Of a DNA stretch of 64,000 bases, positions 51,868-59,985 are shown piece by piece. The stretch covers positions 62,001 through 126,000 of the forward strand of contig JADKIZ010000010.1 in assembly GCA_016722445.1 (NCBI GenBank), given 5' to 3'. The notes below the pieces were generated by a model that worked only from the letters and a program-made list of their open reading frames with translations, was not told where the DNA came from and did no database searches. How positions within the stretch are numbered: position 1 is the stretch's first letter; every line of letters starts with the position of its first letter. The position numbers and the translations under genes are program-made. This DNA is from Flavobacteriales bacterium (lineage in GTDB: Bacteria; Bacteroidota; Bacteroidia; Flavobacteriales_D; Sanyastnellaceae).

Positions 51868-52639
51868 TTCCGAAAGATGGATCACCGTACTCTCCGTTTT
51901 GGATCGAGTAAGACTGTTCATCAAAACCCAGTTTCGGAAGGAATATGATACCCAGAAAAATGAGTCCCCAAGTATAACCACTGCCTTTGCCAAATTGAGC
52001 AGAGAGTCCATTCATGATCATGATGACGAAAACAATGTTTACAATGGGTATCAATAACATGAGCAAATACCAACCCGGATTACCCGAAATGGTAATCAGT
52101 TTATATGTGTTGTAGATAGGGATAATGGAAGCCCATCCCTCCTCACCTGCCTTTTGATATAACTTCCAACGACCTACAAAATAGATCGCTATCAACATCA
52201 CCAAAACCCTGATAAGCATACTTGTAAAAACTGCAATCAACATATAACCTTTGAAATAAGACAAGTCTTGAAATTCAGTGTCAAATGCCGAATATTCGCT
52301 TTGCATTTCCATCAATGCTGGTTTGGAGACATACTCAAACTGCAGATATCCCAAGATCAAATCAATCACAACGGTGATTAATACCGTAGCAAATCCAATT
52401 CCATAAGCTTGACTAGATGTAATTCTTCCGTTGTTCTTTTTCGAAAAGGAAACCAACGCAAAACAGATTGCAGCGATGTATACACCGTAATGTAAGACAG
52501 ACATCAAAATGCTATATATGAAAACATGCTCACGCATGACGGTCCGATTGACGAAGAAAGAAACGACAGCACTCAGAATAGTTGCAAACGCTACTATAGA
52601 AGCCGCAATGGCAGCTGTTCTCCAAATAAGATTTTTCAT
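51857..52639 (-). CDS. membrane protein with DUF4199-like and DUF5684-like halves
   Basis: I start at the ATG at 52639 (MKNLIWRTAAIAASIVAFAT), not the longer frame start. The product has 260 residues with about six helices. The first half resembles DUF4199 (SSQAYGIGFATVLITVVIDL, YLQFEYVSKPALMEMQ). The second half follows DUF5684 (KAGEEGWASIIPIYNTYKLI, SGNPGWYLLMLLIPIVNIVF, FGKGSGYTWGL). Both are families of unknown function in Bacteroidota membranes, and I infer a fusion. It is upstream of and overlaps the small lipoprotein gene. Confidence 0.7.
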   Translation of the reverse strand: MKNLIWRTAAIAASIVAFATILSAVVSFFVNRTVMREHVFIYSILMSVLHYGVYIAAICFALVSFSKKNNGRITSSQAYGIGFATVLITVVIDLILGYLQFEYVSKPALMEMQSEYSAFDTEFQDLSYFKGYMLIAVFTSMLIRVLVMLIAIYFVGRWKLYQKAGEEGWASIIPIYNTYKLITISGNPGWYLLMLLIPIVNIVFVIMIMNGLSAQFGKGSGYTWGLIFLGIIFLPKLGFDEQSYSIQNGEYGDPSFGNVN

Positions 52640-52787
52640 GGTGTAAGAGGTGATTTTTTGGTTATCGCCAGTTTTCAAAAATAAAGGATTGATCCACTCC
52701 AATCATTATTTGTGAAAAACGGACAATCCATTAATCATGTGGTCTGAAAGATTTTTACCATAGAACAAACCCTATCAATAAATAGGT

Positions 52788-53681
52788 CTACTTTCTCTGT
52801 TCTAAGATTTTTTTGGCGTTTTCGTTTGCTGAATTCAGCTTGAGTGATTTTTTATACGACTTGTATGCCTCCTTCTTCTTTCCCATTTTGAGTTGACATT
52901 CGCCAAGACTATCCCAAGTGTTGTATCCCTTTGGATACAGTTCGGTATTTAATTTAAAAATACTCAACGCTTCAAGGTCATAACCAGCATTGAAAAACTC
53001 ATATCCATAAGAATTGATTTCACTTTCCGAAACGTGATATGTTGAATTTTTACCTTTTGCAAATTCTTCTCTGATCAATTGAAGGGTGGCCTCCACAGAA
53101 CCTTGTTCAGCTGAATAATCAAAAATAGATTTTAGATTCATGGTTCGTTCACGTTCCCTTTGCTGTGCCAATGTTCCCACGCGATAGAGCATTCTTTCAT
53201 CGTCAGTCACTGCAGTGGTATCCAAATCATACAATCTCCAACCTGATTCATCCTTTGATCTCACGTATTGTGTTCCATAAATCTGGGGTTTTCCTTTTCG
53301 CATCAGATCCCTGTCAATAGCTGCAGCCAATAACCACCTGTCCATTTTTGAATCCAATTCAATGGCCTTTTTCATAAACGCAACCGCATTACCTGAATCA
53401 ATGGTATCGGTACCATGTTGAAAAATGAGAGCCGCATTGTAATGATCCTTGGCCGTAATCACTTTGCCTTCACGAATAAGTTGTTTCAGTTGAACCCGTC
53501 TAATACTATCTTCTATCCAGATATTAACTCCTGAGTCTGTTCTATTCTTTCTTTGATCCTGATCCTGATCTGTCATCCTCTGCAACTCGACATTATCCAG
53601 CTGTTGAGACATGACATCAATGGGCTTGAACATACACATGGTCAATGCGACCAATATGAAACTCTGTATAAGATTTTTCAT
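52788..53681 (-). CDS. exported DUF6624/TPR protein
   Basis: I start at the ATG at 53681 (MKNLIQSFILVALTMCMFK); an ATG one codon before is equal, while the longer frame runs into the next gene. The 298-residue product has a signal peptide, then a DUF6624-like region (YNAALIFQHGTDTIDSGNAV, IDRDLMRKGKPQIYGTQYV). A C-terminal pair of tetratricopeptide repeats follows (YNTWDSLGECQLKMGKKKEA, YKSYKKSLKLNSANENAKKI). It is probably a periplasmic scaffold. The start lies 38 bases downstream of the stop of the TIGR04222-like gene on the same strand. Confidence 0.7.
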   Translation of the reverse strand: MKNLIQSFILVALTMCMFKPIDVMSQQLDNVELQRMTDQDQDQRKNRTDSGVNIWIEDSIRRVQLKQLIREGKVITAKDHYNAALIFQHGTDTIDSGNAVAFMKKAIELDSKMDRWLLAAAIDRDLMRKGKPQIYGTQYVRSKDESGWRLYDLDTTAVTDDERMLYRVGTLAQQRERERTMNLKSIFDYSAEQGSVEATLQLIREEFAKGKNSTYHVSESEINSYGYEFFNAGYDLEALSIFKLNTELYPKGYNTWDSLGECQLKMGKKKEAYKSYKKSLKLNSANENAKKILEQRK

Positions 53682-53718
53682 CATTGAATTTGTTCTAAAT
53701 TGATTAATCACTCCTAAA

Positions 53719-55098
53719 TCAATCACCGCCGCCACATCCACCACACGAACTGCATGAACTTCCGCATGAGCTGTCTGATGTACCACATGATGAAGTTGAG
53801 GATGAATCCGAATCACTTCTCTGCGATTTTACGACATATAGCACTGCAGGCAAAAACAACATGTTCAGTGCTTCTTGTCTTCCGTAACAATATTGCCATT
53901 TCCAAGCTTCATCTCCTGTCGATTTAGTGAGTATTTTGTGCTTATAAATTTCAGGTAGAGTCGACTTCCCAAACTTCTTTGTGAGACTGTACAAATAAAT
54001 AATGGAGAAGATTCCAAAAAGTATGCAGATCACGGTAATGATAAACACAGGTTTGTCGCGCATCATTCCCGTCATTATCCGAGTAAATCCAAGCAGAAAC
54101 CAACAGGCTAAAATCAAAAAATTCAACCCAAACAAACGATGAAATGCTTTCGATTTATTGAAGTATTTCATCAATGCATTCATGCTGGAGCCAAAATTCC
54201 TGATCATAGGTTTTCGCAACAATCGATGAAATGTTTCGTGATAAAATTTTGATTTCTGTTCTTCACAAATCCTGCTAACCTGCCATTGAATTGGTGACTT
54301 CGCATATTCCGGGTGTTTGAGTTCAAATGACTGTTTGTTTTGAAACCCAATCGCTCCAACAAGTACGGCCTCATTTGTGGCAGCGTGAACAATATTCTCT
54401 AAATTTTGATTTTTCAGGTAAATCAATTCATAGGGATGTAAATGATGGATAAATGAATCTTTCGGAAATGCCTGTGTCAATTTTCGAAGATGGCCTTTGT
54501 TGAACCATTCCATCAGAAGAAAGATAAAAATGCCACCAACAAAATAGACCCAAACAAATCCAGGATTCCCCAGCTGCATATAAATTGGTCGCAATAGGAA
54601 ATAAAATGGCACAGCAAGAAGAATCACAGCTAATAATCCAACTATCACGAACGAACGCAACTTGTATTTCGCCTTTGGCAATTGTAAGGAAGCATACATG
54701 TCTTCATATTCCCAAATAGCAGATGGTTGTGCACCAAATTCATCCAGATAGAATTTTTTAGTTCGCTCCTTTGCCCGGATAAATTTTTCTGCGTCCTCTT
54801 TGTTATGTGTGGATGGAATATGTTGAATTTGTTTTCCCAACAAAGAACAAAACTCCTGATAGCTCTGTGTGAAAATCAAATGCTGGTGCCAGACGACATC
54901 GACGATGGCCGATGGCGAAACCATGGCATCATAAACCGCAGCCAAATACATGAATTTTTTATATTCGAGAATTGCCTTCTTGGTGAAATCATCCGTCCAA
55001 TAATTTTCACTGGCGAGCCTTACACTAAAACTGTATTCCGCACGGGGCTGATCAAATTCGCACTGATCAATTTTTTCCCACAAGGTTTGGTCTTTCAT
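53719..55098 (-). CDS. GRDP-like/TIGR04222 membrane protein with Cys-Ser-Gly tail
   Basis: A 459-residue protein. Residues about 1-125 resemble plant-type glycine-rich-domain proteins (ILEYKKFMYLAA, VVWHQHLIFTQSYQEFCSLL). Two membrane helices follow (147-167, 180-200), then the TIGR04222-type conserved region (HPYELIYLKN, AVLVGAIGFQNK) and two more helices. The last 30 residues are almost only Cys, Ser and Gly (SSCGSSCSSCGGCGGGD), typical of TIGR04222 proteins with possible metal or redox roles. Function unknown. Confidence 0.75.
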   Translation of the reverse strand: MKDQTLWEKIDQCEFDQPRAEYSFSVRLASENYWTDDFTKKAILEYKKFMYLAAVYDAMVSPSAIVDVVWHQHLIFTQSYQEFCSLLGKQIQHIPSTHNKEDAEKFIRAKERTKKFYLDEFGAQPSAIWEYEDMYASLQLPKAKYKLRSFVIVGLLAVILLAVPFYFLLRPIYMQLGNPGFVWVYFVGGIFIFLLMEWFNKGHLRKLTQAFPKDSFIHHLHPYELIYLKNQNLENIVHAATNEAVLVGAIGFQNKQSFELKHPEYAKSPIQWQVSRICEEQKSKFYHETFHRLLRKPMIRNFGSSMNALMKYFNKSKAFHRLFGLNFLILACWFLLGFTRIMTGMMRDKPVFIITVICILFGIFSIIYLYSLTKKFGKSTLPEIYKHKILTKSTGDEAWKWQYCYGRQEALNMLFLPAVLYVVKSQRSDSDSSSTSSCGTSDSSCGSSCSSCGGCGGGD

Positions 55099-55238
55099 CG
55101 TGAATGGTCATCAAATCATCTTTACATCACAGTGTAAAATTAAGTCACGAAGTGATTTCATACTTGGATGTATACATGAATGGTTGGAGCCTTTCACTGA
55201 TGGTTGTCAATATGAAGAAATCATCAAGCCAATGTTGC

Positions 55239-55709
55239 TTATACAAAAAGTCGAAATGTTGGTTCCTTATGTTCTAAAAAACCACTATTCATGTATAAAG
55301 GTGTACCCATTTCTGTAGCATGCAACTCAAAAAATGAAATTCCTTCGTCCTTTCCTGTTTGAATCAATCGTTCCAGAATTTCTTTTCCTATCCCTTGTCT
55401 CCTGTATTCCGGTTTGGTATACATATTCATGATATATCCTGAACGGCCATTTGGCACACGAAAACTTCCTGGCTTCTGAATGATTTTCATTCCTCCTGCG
55501 GCAATACATTCTTCACCAATCATAGCTAGCCATGCCAGGAAGTCACCATTCGGAATATCCCTTTCGAGGTATTTTCTCAACTCATCTCGAAAATTCAAAA
55601 GCGTTTTTTCGTCCTGCATTCCCCAATATTCAGATAAAAACGCCTCTCTGTTTTCAATGAAAAAAGCCATATGTTCTTCTTTCATTCGGATATATTGAAT
55701 TTGATTCAT
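55239..55709 (-). CDS. GNAT family N-acetyltransferase
   Basis: A 156-residue protein. GNAT marks are the central strand ECIAAGGMKII, YIMNMYTKPEYRRQGIGKEI with the acetyl-CoA loop RRQGIG, and the C-terminal HATEMGTPLYMNSGF. It opens with a helix-rich acceptor region (ENREAFLSEYWGMQDEKTL). The substrate cannot be told; small-molecule or protein amines are possible. It is not obviously in an operon with its neighbours. Confidence 0.85.
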   Translation of the reverse strand: MNQIQYIRMKEEHMAFFIENREAFLSEYWGMQDEKTLLNFRDELRKYLERDIPNGDFLAWLAMIGEECIAAGGMKIIQKPGSFRVPNGRSGYIMNMYTKPEYRRQGIGKEILERLIQTGKDEGISFFELHATEMGTPLYMNSGFLEHKEPTFRLFV

Positions 55710-55744
55710 CGCTTATTGTTTTCATACAGATCAATACTCATGAT

Positions 55745-56038
55745 CTAATTAAATCTCATTATCGCATTTACAAATAGTGCCAACGTTGCAAGGACAAAAA
55801 TGATTGGAATCCATTGCAAAACCCGATTGACAAATCGATACGCTTTGCCCATTCCTTCAATATGAATGTAACTGCCCATTCTGAACATCCAAAGCACAAT
55901 GGCGATAATCAATAGTATGCAGGTGAAGAAAAAAGAGAAGATACCATCCAGAAAATTGGACGGGACTCCTGTATCAGATATCATATGCTCTCGATTCAAT
56001 TCGAGATAAAAAACAAGTCCACCGGAAATCGCTTTCAA
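55745..56038 (-). CDS. small two-helix membrane protein, unknown
   Basis: A 97-residue frame. A second ATG at 55984 (MISDTGVPSNF) may be the real start and would leave 79 residues. Two hydrophobic helices are clear (about 33-51 and 74-94 in the long form), with RMGSYIHIEGMGKAYRFVNR between. No family is recognised. A gap of about 200 bases to the Mpo1-like gene holds no other gene. Moderate support: composition and codon use look genuine, but there is no domain evidence. Confidence 0.5.
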   Translation of the reverse strand: MKAISGGLVFYLELNREHMISDTGVPSNFLDGIFSFFFTCILLIIAIVLWMFRMGSYIHIEGMGKAYRFVNRVLQWIPIIFVLATLALFVNAIMRFN

Positions 56039-56243
56039 TATTTCAATGAAATAAGATCAATTCATTCGATCCAAATTTTTGCCGACAAAACCCCGGTTAA
56101 AACAGCTTTGGCTAAATTTTATTCCCGCAGGTATGCAAAGAAATTGTAAATCGTCGGCTGGCGAACACTCCCGATACATTTCTAAATAACCAATGAAATG
56201 ATTCAACCTTTGTTGCAACACCCTAAAAGAGTAATTTAGTAAC

Positions 56244-56705
56244 ATGAAATCGATCCAGACCTGGCTGAATGAATACGGTGAAAGCCACCAGAACAAAACC
56301 AATAAAACCATCCATTGGATTTGTATTCCGTTGATTTTTTGGAGCATTGTCGCAATGCTTTATTCCATTAACTTGCATATCAAACTCATCGGCATTCCCA
56401 TTACCGCAGCTCATGTGGCTTTGTTGTTGGTCCTGGCATACTATACACGCTTGTCACCTTCGCTTTCTGTAGGCATGACGGTATTTTCTCTGATCTGTCT
56501 CACCGTCTGCAACGCCCTGCAGATGATCGGTTTTACATTGTGGCAATTGGCGCTCGTGGTATTTGTCGTGGCATGGATCGGACAATTCATCGGTCACCAT
56601 ATCGAAGGAAAAAAACCATCCTTTCTCAAAGACATTCAATTTCTCCTCATCGGACCAGCATGGCTGATGAGTGACCTTTTCCGAAAATGGGGAATCGCGA
56701 TTTAA
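56244..56705 (+). CDS. Mpo1-like (DUF962/YGL010w) membrane protein
   Basis: A 153-residue protein with four hydrophobic helices. The family signature is at the N-terminus, WLNEYGESHQNKTNKTIHWI, carrying the two conserved histidines, and again IGQFIGHHIEGKKPSFLKDI with the second histidine set. The yeast homologue Mpo1 is a dioxygenase that alpha-oxidises 2-hydroxy fatty acids using iron bound by these His residues. The bacterial substrate is unknown; fatty-acid turnover is likely. It is transcribed alone before typA, with its own start at ATG 56244. Confidence 0.85.
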   Translation: MKSIQTWLNEYGESHQNKTNKTIHWICIPLIFWSIVAMLYSINLHIKLIGIPITAAHVALLLVLAYYTRLSPSLSVGMTVFSLICLTVCNALQMIGFTLWQLALVVFVVAWIGQFIGHHIEGKKPSFLKDIQFLLIGPAWLMSDLFRKWGIAI

Positions 56706-56842
56706 CCGAAATTTTCCTTCGAAATACCTTTCCGATCTAAAACACCTGCGAATAGTGAGGATTTAACCCAAAAATCACCCGTTTTTCCGCCATTTCCTGC
56801 AACTCTCTGCATCAGAACGCAACATACTCGTGACTGATGTCG

Positions 56843-56850
56843 TACTTTTG
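56843..56850 (+). promoter_or_regulatory. -7 promoter element of typA
   Basis: TACTTTTG is an exact TAnnTTTG match, 20 bases upstream of the original start codon of typA (56871), which supports that start rather than the one at 56908. Confidence 0.55.
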
Positions 56851-56870
56851 CGGCCGCTTTAAAAGATAAC

Positions 56871-56964
56871 ATGCAGAAAATCAGGAACATCGCGATTATC
56901 GCTCACGTTGACCACGGTAAACTACACTGGTGGACAAAATGCTTCACACGGCTATGCTATTCCG
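56871..56964 (+). pseudogene. typA: damaged N-terminal segment of typA (P-loop and switch I region)
   Basis: From ATG 56871 the frame reads MQKIRNIAIIAHVDHGK, the start of TypA. It should continue TTLVDKMLHTAMLFR, but one A is missing (GGTAAACTACACTGG where GGTAAAACTACACTGG is expected, near 56918-56921), so that part lies in another frame (from 56930). After LFR the sequence jumps to DLERERGIT, lacking about 13 residues (roughly 37 bases) found in other TypA proteins. Without the missing A and the gap, the P-loop and switch I are not made. Confidence 0.75.
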
Positions 56965-58644
56965 TGCGATTTGGAGCGTGAGCGTGGTATTACCATTCTC
57001 TCCAAGAACGTTTCCATTCGCTACAAAGACTACAAGATCAACATCATCGACACCCCTGGTCACAGCGACTTCGGCGGTGAAGTGGAGCGTGTACTCAACA
57101 TGGCAGAAGGTGTACTTCTCCTCGTTGATGCATTTGAAGGTCCAATGCCTCAAACGCGTTTTGTACTTCAAAAAGCGATACAACTTGGATTGAAACCCAT
57201 TGTTGTAATCAATAAAGTGGATAAGGAAAACTGTACGCCGGATGAAGTACACGAAGCTGTATTTGATCTGATGTACAACCTTGGTGCGACTGAAGATCAG
57301 CTTGATTTCCCGACAGCATATGGTGCTGCGAAACAAGGTTGGATGAGTCTCGACTGGAAACAAAAAACAGACACCATCGAGCCTTTGCTCGATTTGGTGA
57401 TCGAACACATTCCTGGCCCTGTTGCCCGTGAAGGTATTCCTCAATTGCTTGTAACATCACTCGACTACTCTTCATTCACTGGTCGTATGGCCATTGGCAA
57501 ACTTCACCGCGGTGAGTTGAAAGCCGGAATGCCTGTTTCTCTGATGAAAAAAGAGAATAAGATTGTAAAAGGACGCATCAAAGAATTGTATGTTTTCGAA
57601 GGTCTTGGAAAACGCAAAGTAGAATCTGTAACAAGTGGTGATATCTGTGCCATCAATGGTATGGAAGACTTCGAAATTGGAGATACTTTCTCTGATTTTG
57701 AAAAACCAGAAGCACTGCCAACCATCGCTGTGGATGAACCAACGATGAGCATGCTCTTTACAATCAATGATTCTCCATTCTTCGGTAAGGAAGGAAAATT
57801 CGTTACGAGCCGTCACATCAAAGAAAGATTGAACAGAGAATTGGAGAAAAACCTTGCACTCCGAGTGCAGGAAACAGATAAGGCCGACCGTTTCATTGTG
57901 TTTGGTCGTGGCGTACTTCACTTGTCTGTACTCATTGAAACGATGCGTCGTGAAGGTTATGAATTGCAGATCGGACAGCCACAGGTTATCGTCAAACATA
58001 TTGATAATATGAAATGCGAACCGATCGAAGAACTTACAATAGATCTTCCTTCGGATATGGCTGGAACTGCCATTGAAGCCGTGAGCAAAAGGAAAGGTGA
58101 AATGAAAAACATGGAGCAAAAAGGTGATCGCACGATACTGGAATTCGAAATTCCTTCGCGCGGTATCATCGGTCTTCGCTCTCACCTACTCACCGCAACT
58201 CAAGGTGAAGCCATCATGTCGCACAGATTTAAAGAATATCAAGGTTGGAAAGGTGAAATCGGTGGTCGTATCAGCGGTTCATTGATTAGCATGGACAATG
58301 GAACAACCACAGCATATCGTATTACAAACCTTCAGGATCGCGGAAGATTTTTTGTTGATCCAAACGAAGATATTTACATGGGACAGGTTATCGGTGAACA
58401 CACCCGTGATAATGACCTTACTGTGAATCTGACGGAAGCAAAACAGTTGACCAACTTCCGTGCTGCAGGTAGCGACGATAAAGCTCGTTTTGCTCCAGCC
58501 ATTAAATTCACACTGGAAGAAGCACTGGAATACATTCAGGCTGACGAATACGTAGAAGTGACTCCAAAGAGCTTGCGTCTGCGTAAAGTTTATCTCAACG
58601 AAAACGACAGAAAACGATACGCAAGAGAATTCCAGACAGTATAA
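56908..58644 (+). CDS. typA: translational GTPase TypA/BipA (N-terminus damaged)
   Basis: The uninterrupted frame covers residues from just after the G1 region to the end. It shows G2/G3 (DLERERGITILSKNVS, DTPGHSDFGGEVERVL), G4 (VVINKVDKENC), domain II, the EF-G-like domain V (RFIVFGRGVLHLSVLIETMR) and the TypA-specific C-terminal domain (GWKGEIGGRISGSLISMDNG). TypA is a ribosome-associated GTPase needed for growth under stress or in the cold. The frame's own start at 56908 gives an N-terminus (MTTVNYTGGQ) that is out of frame with the real protein and cannot form the GTP site. See the entry for the damaged start. Confidence 0.88.
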   Translation: MTTVNYTGGQNASHGYAIPCDLERERGITILSKNVSIRYKDYKINIIDTPGHSDFGGEVERVLNMAEGVLLLVDAFEGPMPQTRFVLQKAIQLGLKPIVVINKVDKENCTPDEVHEAVFDLMYNLGATEDQLDFPTAYGAAKQGWMSLDWKQKTDTIEPLLDLVIEHIPGPVAREGIPQLLVTSLDYSSFTGRMAIGKLHRGELKAGMPVSLMKKENKIVKGRIKELYVFEGLGKRKVESVTSGDICAINGMEDFEIGDTFSDFEKPEALPTIAVDEPTMSMLFTINDSPFFGKEGKFVTSRHIKERLNRELEKNLALRVQETDKADRFIVFGRGVLHLSVLIETMRREGYELQIGQPQVIVKHIDNMKCEPIEELTIDLPSDMAGTAIEAVSKRKGEMKNMEQKGDRTILEFEIPSRGIIGLRSHLLTATQGEAIMSHRFKEYQGWKGEIGGRISGSLISMDNGTTTAYRITNLQDRGRFFVDPNEDIYMGQVIGEHTRDNDLTVNLTEAKQLTNFRAAGSDDKARFAPAIKFTLEEALEYIQADEYVEVTPKSLRLRKVYLNENDRKRYAREFQTV

Positions 58645-58664
58645 AAAAACTTCTTGATTTTCAT

Positions 58665-58698
58665 AACCACCGGTATGTCATGAATCGGTGGTTTTTTT
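58665..58698 (+). terminator. intrinsic terminator of typA
   Basis: The stem AACCACCG/CGGTGGTT has a 13-base loop, followed by TTTTT. It starts 21 bases after the typA stop codon. Confidence 0.85.
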
Positions 58699-58748
58699 GA
58701 TCAAAAACGCACTGCAAGTAAAATCTGGACGAAACCAATAAAACATCA

Positions 58749-59093
58749 TCAGATCAAAGAACAGGATTTCAAAGTAGCTATCATTCGATCCTTCAGCATA
58801 TCTACCAATTCGTCATCCATGAATTCATAGTCGTCTGCGATGTGGAGTACTTCAATTTTTGGAAGTTCCAAAAAAGAATACACATCCCTGATTTTTTTCC
58901 TTTGATCTGATTCCATGACGAAAACAAGGTCGGCCCAATTCAAATCATTCTCAGAGATCTTTCTTTCGCTAGCCGGACTGAGCCCCGCTGAACGTGTGTT
59001 GAAACGATCATCGTTTTTGAAAATGAATTCAGCGGTCCTGCTTCTTTTCTTGTTGCGCCCGCAAACCACGAGTATGTTCGGTCTTTTCGACAT
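58749..59093 (-). CDS. low-molecular-weight protein tyrosine phosphatase-like protein
   Basis: A 114-residue protein. The N-terminal strand leads into the phosphate-binding loop VVCGRNKKRSRT: Cys11 and Arg17 fit the C-x5-R catalytic motif, although the residues between are unusually basic. RSAGLSPASERKISENDL and WADLVFVMESDQRKKI match the middle of the LMW-PTP fold, and HIADDYEFMDDELVDML supplies the acid loop. It is shorter than classical enzymes (about 150). It may act on phosphotyrosine or phosphoarginine. It lies alone between typA and terC. Confidence 0.8.
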   Translation of the reverse strand: MSKRPNILVVCGRNKKRSRTAEFIFKNDDRFNTRSAGLSPASERKISENDLNWADLVFVMESDQRKKIRDVYSFLELPKIEVLHIADDYEFMDDELVDMLKDRMIATLKSCSLI

Positions 59094-59188
59094 CCGTAAA
59101 TTTCCATCACAAATAAAGTTCTTTTGCCTCTAACCGCATCCCTTCGTTTAACCTGTATCATGAACAATAAGAATTTGTGACAGTCTCT

Positions 59189-59196
59189 TAATTTCG
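59189..59196 (+). promoter_or_regulatory. candidate -7 element of the TerC-like gene
   Basis: TAATTTCG (TAnnTTYG), 18 bases before the ATG at 59215. No yybP-ykoY-like manganese riboswitch fits in the 121-base gap. Confidence 0.35.
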
Positions 59197-59214
59197 CCAC
59201 CAATTTTAACACCT

Positions 59215-59976
59215 ATGGACCATCTCTTCACCATCGAAGCTTTAACAGGTTTGCTTGCACTCACCGTGATGGAAATTTTACTTGGCATTGACAATGTCAT
59301 TTTCGTTTCCATCATCATGAACCGACTCCCAAAGGGCTCGGAAAAGAAAGCAGGTATTATTTGGATGATTGCCGGTGCAGTGATTCGCATTTTGTTGCTA
59401 TTCTCATTGGGATGGCTCATCGAAACCGGAGGTGATCTATTTGCCATTGGTCAACATCACGTCGGCTTAAAAGACCTCATCATGATCGGAGGAGGACTTT
59501 TTCTGCTGGTTTCGACTACGCGTGAGATTCACAACAAACTGGAAGGTGAAGATCCAAATGCAGCAGCACATAAACAAATAGCGAAGAATTCCTTCGGTGC
59601 TATCATGGTTCAAATCATTCTCATCGACATCATCTTCTCTATCGACGGTGTCATCACTGCGATTGGAATGGCCAGTGATTTTACGTTACAGATTATCGCC
59701 ATAGCCATAGCCATGCTGGTGATGTTCATCTTTGCCCCCAAAATCAGCAAATTCATACACAAGCATCCGACATTCAAGATGCTTGCTCTTTCATTTTTGA
59801 TCTTGATCGCTGTATTACTGCTGGTTGAAGGCGTGCACGTAGATCACTTCGAAGTTCCGAAAGGATATATTTATTTCGCCATGGCCTTCTCATTTGGTGT
59901 TGAACTTCTCAATACCGTTGCAAGAAAGAATAACAAAAACAAACCTGTAGAACTTCACGAACCGCGACCGGAGTAA
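59215..59976 (+). CDS. TerC family integral membrane protein
   Basis: A 253-residue protein with about seven hydrophobic helices. The TerC family marks are the acidic intramembrane motif TVMEILLGIDNVIFVSIIMN near residue 18 and its second copy IILIDIIFSIDGVITAIGMA near 140, with the conserved Glu and Asp residues in the membrane. The family includes metal (Mn2+) exporters and tellurite-resistance proteins; recent work ties TerC to supplying metal to secreted enzymes. The C-terminus is short and soluble (ELHEPRPE). The 3' end is nine bases from the convergent gene. Confidence 0.9.
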   Translation: MDHLFTIEALTGLLALTVMEILLGIDNVIFVSIIMNRLPKGSEKKAGIIWMIAGAVIRILLLFSLGWLIETGGDLFAIGQHHVGLKDLIMIGGGLFLLVSTTREIHNKLEGEDPNAAAHKQIAKNSFGAIMVQIILIDIIFSIDGVITAIGMASDFTLQIIAIAIAMLVMFIFAPKISKFIHKHPTFKMLALSFLILIAVLLLVEGVHVDHFEVPKGYIYFAMAFSFGVELLNTVARKNNKNKPVELHEPRPE

Positions 59977-59985
59977 TCTAAAATT

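Noticed and set aside
59094..59214. yybP-ykoY manganese riboswitch upstream of the TerC-like gene
   Set aside because: The gap is only 121 bases and lacks the conserved riboswitch core, as far as I can read it.
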